Assembly (NCBI GenBank): GCA_002317135.1
Contig: DCIX01000011.1
Location: forward strand, 1 to 33,832
Reading direction: 5' to 3'
DNA: 33,832 nt
Source: Bacteroidales bacterium UBA1715
Lineage (GTDB): Bacteria > Bacteroidota > Bacteroidia > Bacteroidales > UBA1715
In this document: piece by piece, positions 32,320-33,832 of the stretch
Position numbering within the stretch: the first letter of the stretch is position 1
Layout: each line of letters opens with the position of its first letter
Translations under genes and position numbers: made by a program
The notes under the pieces: generated by a model
Seen by the model: only the letters and a program-made list of their open reading frames with translations
Databases searched by the model: none
Told to the model about the DNA's origin: nothing

Positions 32320-32327
32320 CAAATATA
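32320..32327 (-). promoter_or_regulatory. Bacteroidota -7 promoter element for the LRR protein gene
   Basis: On the minus strand it reads TATATTTG, an exact TAnnTTTG match, 19 bp before the start at 32300. Confidence 0.5.
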
Positions 32328-32378
32328 CAAAATTTTGATAATTAAGGAACTACGCGAATATAATTTGGGATTATAACA

Positions 32379-33832
32379 TTACTCCTTCACAAATGGCAAG
32401 ACCGTTTTACCGTTGTCTGTAGTTACAACCACATAATATGTTCCTACAGACAAACCAGCGACATTTAACATATTTGCTGACATTGGTTGGACAGCTACAT
32501 TTCTACCTGACCTATCAACAACTACGGCAGATTTAAAATTGCCAGAAATGGTTATGTATTCCGACGCAGGATTTGGATATACCGTAAGTGTTTCAGCATT
32601 TGAATCAAGTACCACACTAACAACATTCGAATACTGGTAACTTGCATCATTATCAACTATTTTTAATCTAAAGTAAATAACTCCAGAAGGAAATTTTTCC
32701 GAAGAAACCGAAGTCGAATAAATATGTCTTTCCGAAGTTGTTCCATTTGCCTCCACCTTCTGCATTGTATTAAAATGTATGCCATCAAACGAAACCTGAA
32801 TTTCAAATAGTTTAGCATTTTTTTCTGATGCCGTAGCCCAATAAAAATCTACAGTATTATTTGAAAGTGTAACCTCAAAAGTCTCTAATTCTACTGGCAA
32901 TAGCATAATAATGTCACGATAGTTTTTGTTGTTCGCCACATCAACATAACCAATATTTTTATCATAAGTCGTTTGATTCATATCAGGATAACCTCCAGCA
33001 TGTATTCCTCCACTAACATGTATATTATTTGGAACTTTAAAATATAAATATGAGGTCTTTTCAGGCATTCCTGCAATGTGATCTAATATAATCTTACCAT
33101 TTTTATCTTTATATACATAATTCCCATCCATTTTATAATAGGTATAATCACCGTCAACAAATAAAGCATCTGTTTTGCCTGGCATTACAACAAACTCCCA
33201 GACTTTATTATCATCTTTAAAAAGTACAGCAGCTGTTCCAGGATTTATACCTGCGTTTTTACTATTGCTAGCATTTGATACAATATACAATTCAGAATTA
33301 CCTATTACTGTTAACCAATTCTTACCTGCATTGTTGTGTGTCATTTCCTCCACCAAAATGTAGGTATCTTTGTCACCTTTGACAATAATTCCTCTATCCT
33401 CCAAATGAGTTTTATCATCACCAACCCAAATTTTCCCATCAACTCTTAGAAGACTATTACTTAAATATATTAGACCTTGTGAATCCACAAATTCGTCGTG
33501 TCTTTTCACATATTCTATTTGAAAAAGATCGTGTTTTACGTGCAATACAGCAAAACTATTAGCTGTGGAAATTACAGATATATCCCCCATATTACACAAA
33601 TCAGCATTCTTATCATTACCTGTCATTTCTAATTTTCCGTATATATTTATAATTCCATTTTCTTTATTAGTCAAATACTTAGCCAGAGTTAAAGTAGCAT
33701 TTGCCGAAACCGTTATTGTTCCACCACTATTATTTGTTACATTATTAGAAATGTTTACTGTGGACATATTATTAAGAATTATAGTTCCATTATTTGTTAA
33801 TGTTGATTTTAGAAGCTGTTTAAATTTTTCTA
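32379..33832 (-). CDS. Large T9SS-secreted surface protein (5' end beyond window)
   Basis: The minus-strand frame is open from the right edge of the window through to the stop at 32379, so at least 483 residues are seen and the start is missing. An internal ATG at 33767 is not a believable start because the upstream frame (ending ...TNNGTIILNN) carries on the same repeat style. The N-terminal visible part has NNSGGTI/NNGTI repeats like a beta-helix. Residues near the end include a LPVELETFEVTLSNN module and FEIQVSFDGIHF, then the T9SS type A sorting domain (VYPNPASEYITISG to PFVKE). It would be exported to the surface by the Por system. Confidence 0.85.
   Translation of the reverse strand, partial: EKFKQLLKSTLTNNGTIILNNMSTVNISNNVTNNSGGTITVSANATLTLAKYLTNKENGIINIYGKLEMTGNDKNADLCNMGDISVISTANSFAVLHVKHDLFQIEYVKRHDEFVDSQGLIYLSNSLLRVDGKIWVGDDKTHLEDRGIIVKGDKDTYILVEEMTHNNAGKNWLTVIGNSELYIVSNASNSKNAGINPGTAAVLFKDDNKVWEFVVMPGKTDALFVDGDYTYYKMDGNYVYKDKNGKIILDHIAGMPEKTSYLYFKVPNNIHVSGGIHAGGYPDMNQTTYDKNIGYVDVANNKNYRDIIMLLPVELETFEVTLSNNTVDFYWATASEKNAKLFEIQVSFDGIHFNTMQKVEANGTTSERHIYSTSVSSEKFPSGVIYFRLKIVDNDASYQYSNVVSVVLDSNAETLTVYPNPASEYITISGNFKSAVVVDRSGRNVAVQPMSANMLNVAGLSVGTYYVVVTTDNGKTVLPFVKE

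Noticed and set aside
33765..33767. ATG at 33767 as the true start of the large T9SS protein
   Set aside because: The frame is open to the window edge and the upstream residues continue the same N-rich repeat, with no signal peptide at the ATG.

Overview
The window is AT-rich chromosomal DNA from a member of the Bacteroidota, most likely an anaerobic Bacteroidales. The lineage markers are a SusD/RagB lipoprotein, two secreted proteins with type IX secretion (T9SS) C-terminal domains, a BspA-type leucine-rich repeat protein, an OprO/P-type porin, and many promoters of the Bacteroidota form (-7 element TAnnTTTG). No rRNA, tRNA, CRISPR array, prophage or insertion sequence was found.

Region 1 (about 1-14.9 kb) is a sulfur-assimilation locus. 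It holds metY-cysK, nadA plus an Rrf2-family regulator with an IscR-like cysteine cluster, a very cysteine-rich small lipoprotein, a GNAT acetyltransferase, and a long co-directional run: cysD-cysN-cysH, an outer-membrane porin, a four-gene Pst-type ABC transporter, an Asp/Glu-type racemase and an mnmA-like tRNA thiolase. Six copies of a 23-bp inverted repeat (consensus core ACCTATYRAYNNRGTAGGT) lie in front of metY, nadA-rrf2, the Cys-rich lipoprotein, the GNAT gene, cysD and the porin. In five cases the repeat ends 11-15 bp before a TAnnTTTG promoter element. The simplest reading is that the Rrf2 protein senses cysteine or Fe-S status and controls all of these units, including its own. In that reading sulfate crosses the outer membrane by the porin and the inner membrane by the Pst-like transporter, is activated by CysDN, is reduced to sulfite by an APS-reductase-type CysH, and the sulfide ends in homocysteine (MetY) and cysteine (CysK). 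Sulfite reductase and serine acetyltransferase are not in the window.

Region 2 (about 15-19.4 kb, minus strand) has a membrane metallophosphoesterase, the translational GTPase TypA/BipA and a PLP-dependent alpha-oxoamine synthase. The latter two end in hairpin terminators.

Region 3 (about 19.4-30.4 kb) is mixed housekeeping and envelope functions: an extended RluA-type pseudouridine synthase with a phosphoglycolate-phosphatase-like HAD protein, a convergent NlpC/P60 hydrolase, a DUF4380-like protein, a 51-residue protein resembling only the N-terminus of HigA antitoxins, a SPOR-domain protein, an LtaS-like sulfatase-fold membrane enzyme, a SusD without a SusC plus a companion lipoprotein, an orphan Vsr endonuclease, ribF, and a bifunctional-nuclease-family protein.

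Region 4 (about 30.4-33.8 kb) has a thioredoxin-fold lipoprotein, a DUF2148 iron-sulfur-type protein and two T9SS cargo proteins. The last of these runs off the right end of the window.

The most promising undescribed element is the predicted Rrf2 sulfur regulon, with a probable sulfate-uptake route built from phosphate-type parts and a cysteine-rich surface lipoprotein behind the most symmetrical operator. All functional statements are read from sequence and family knowledge; no search was run.
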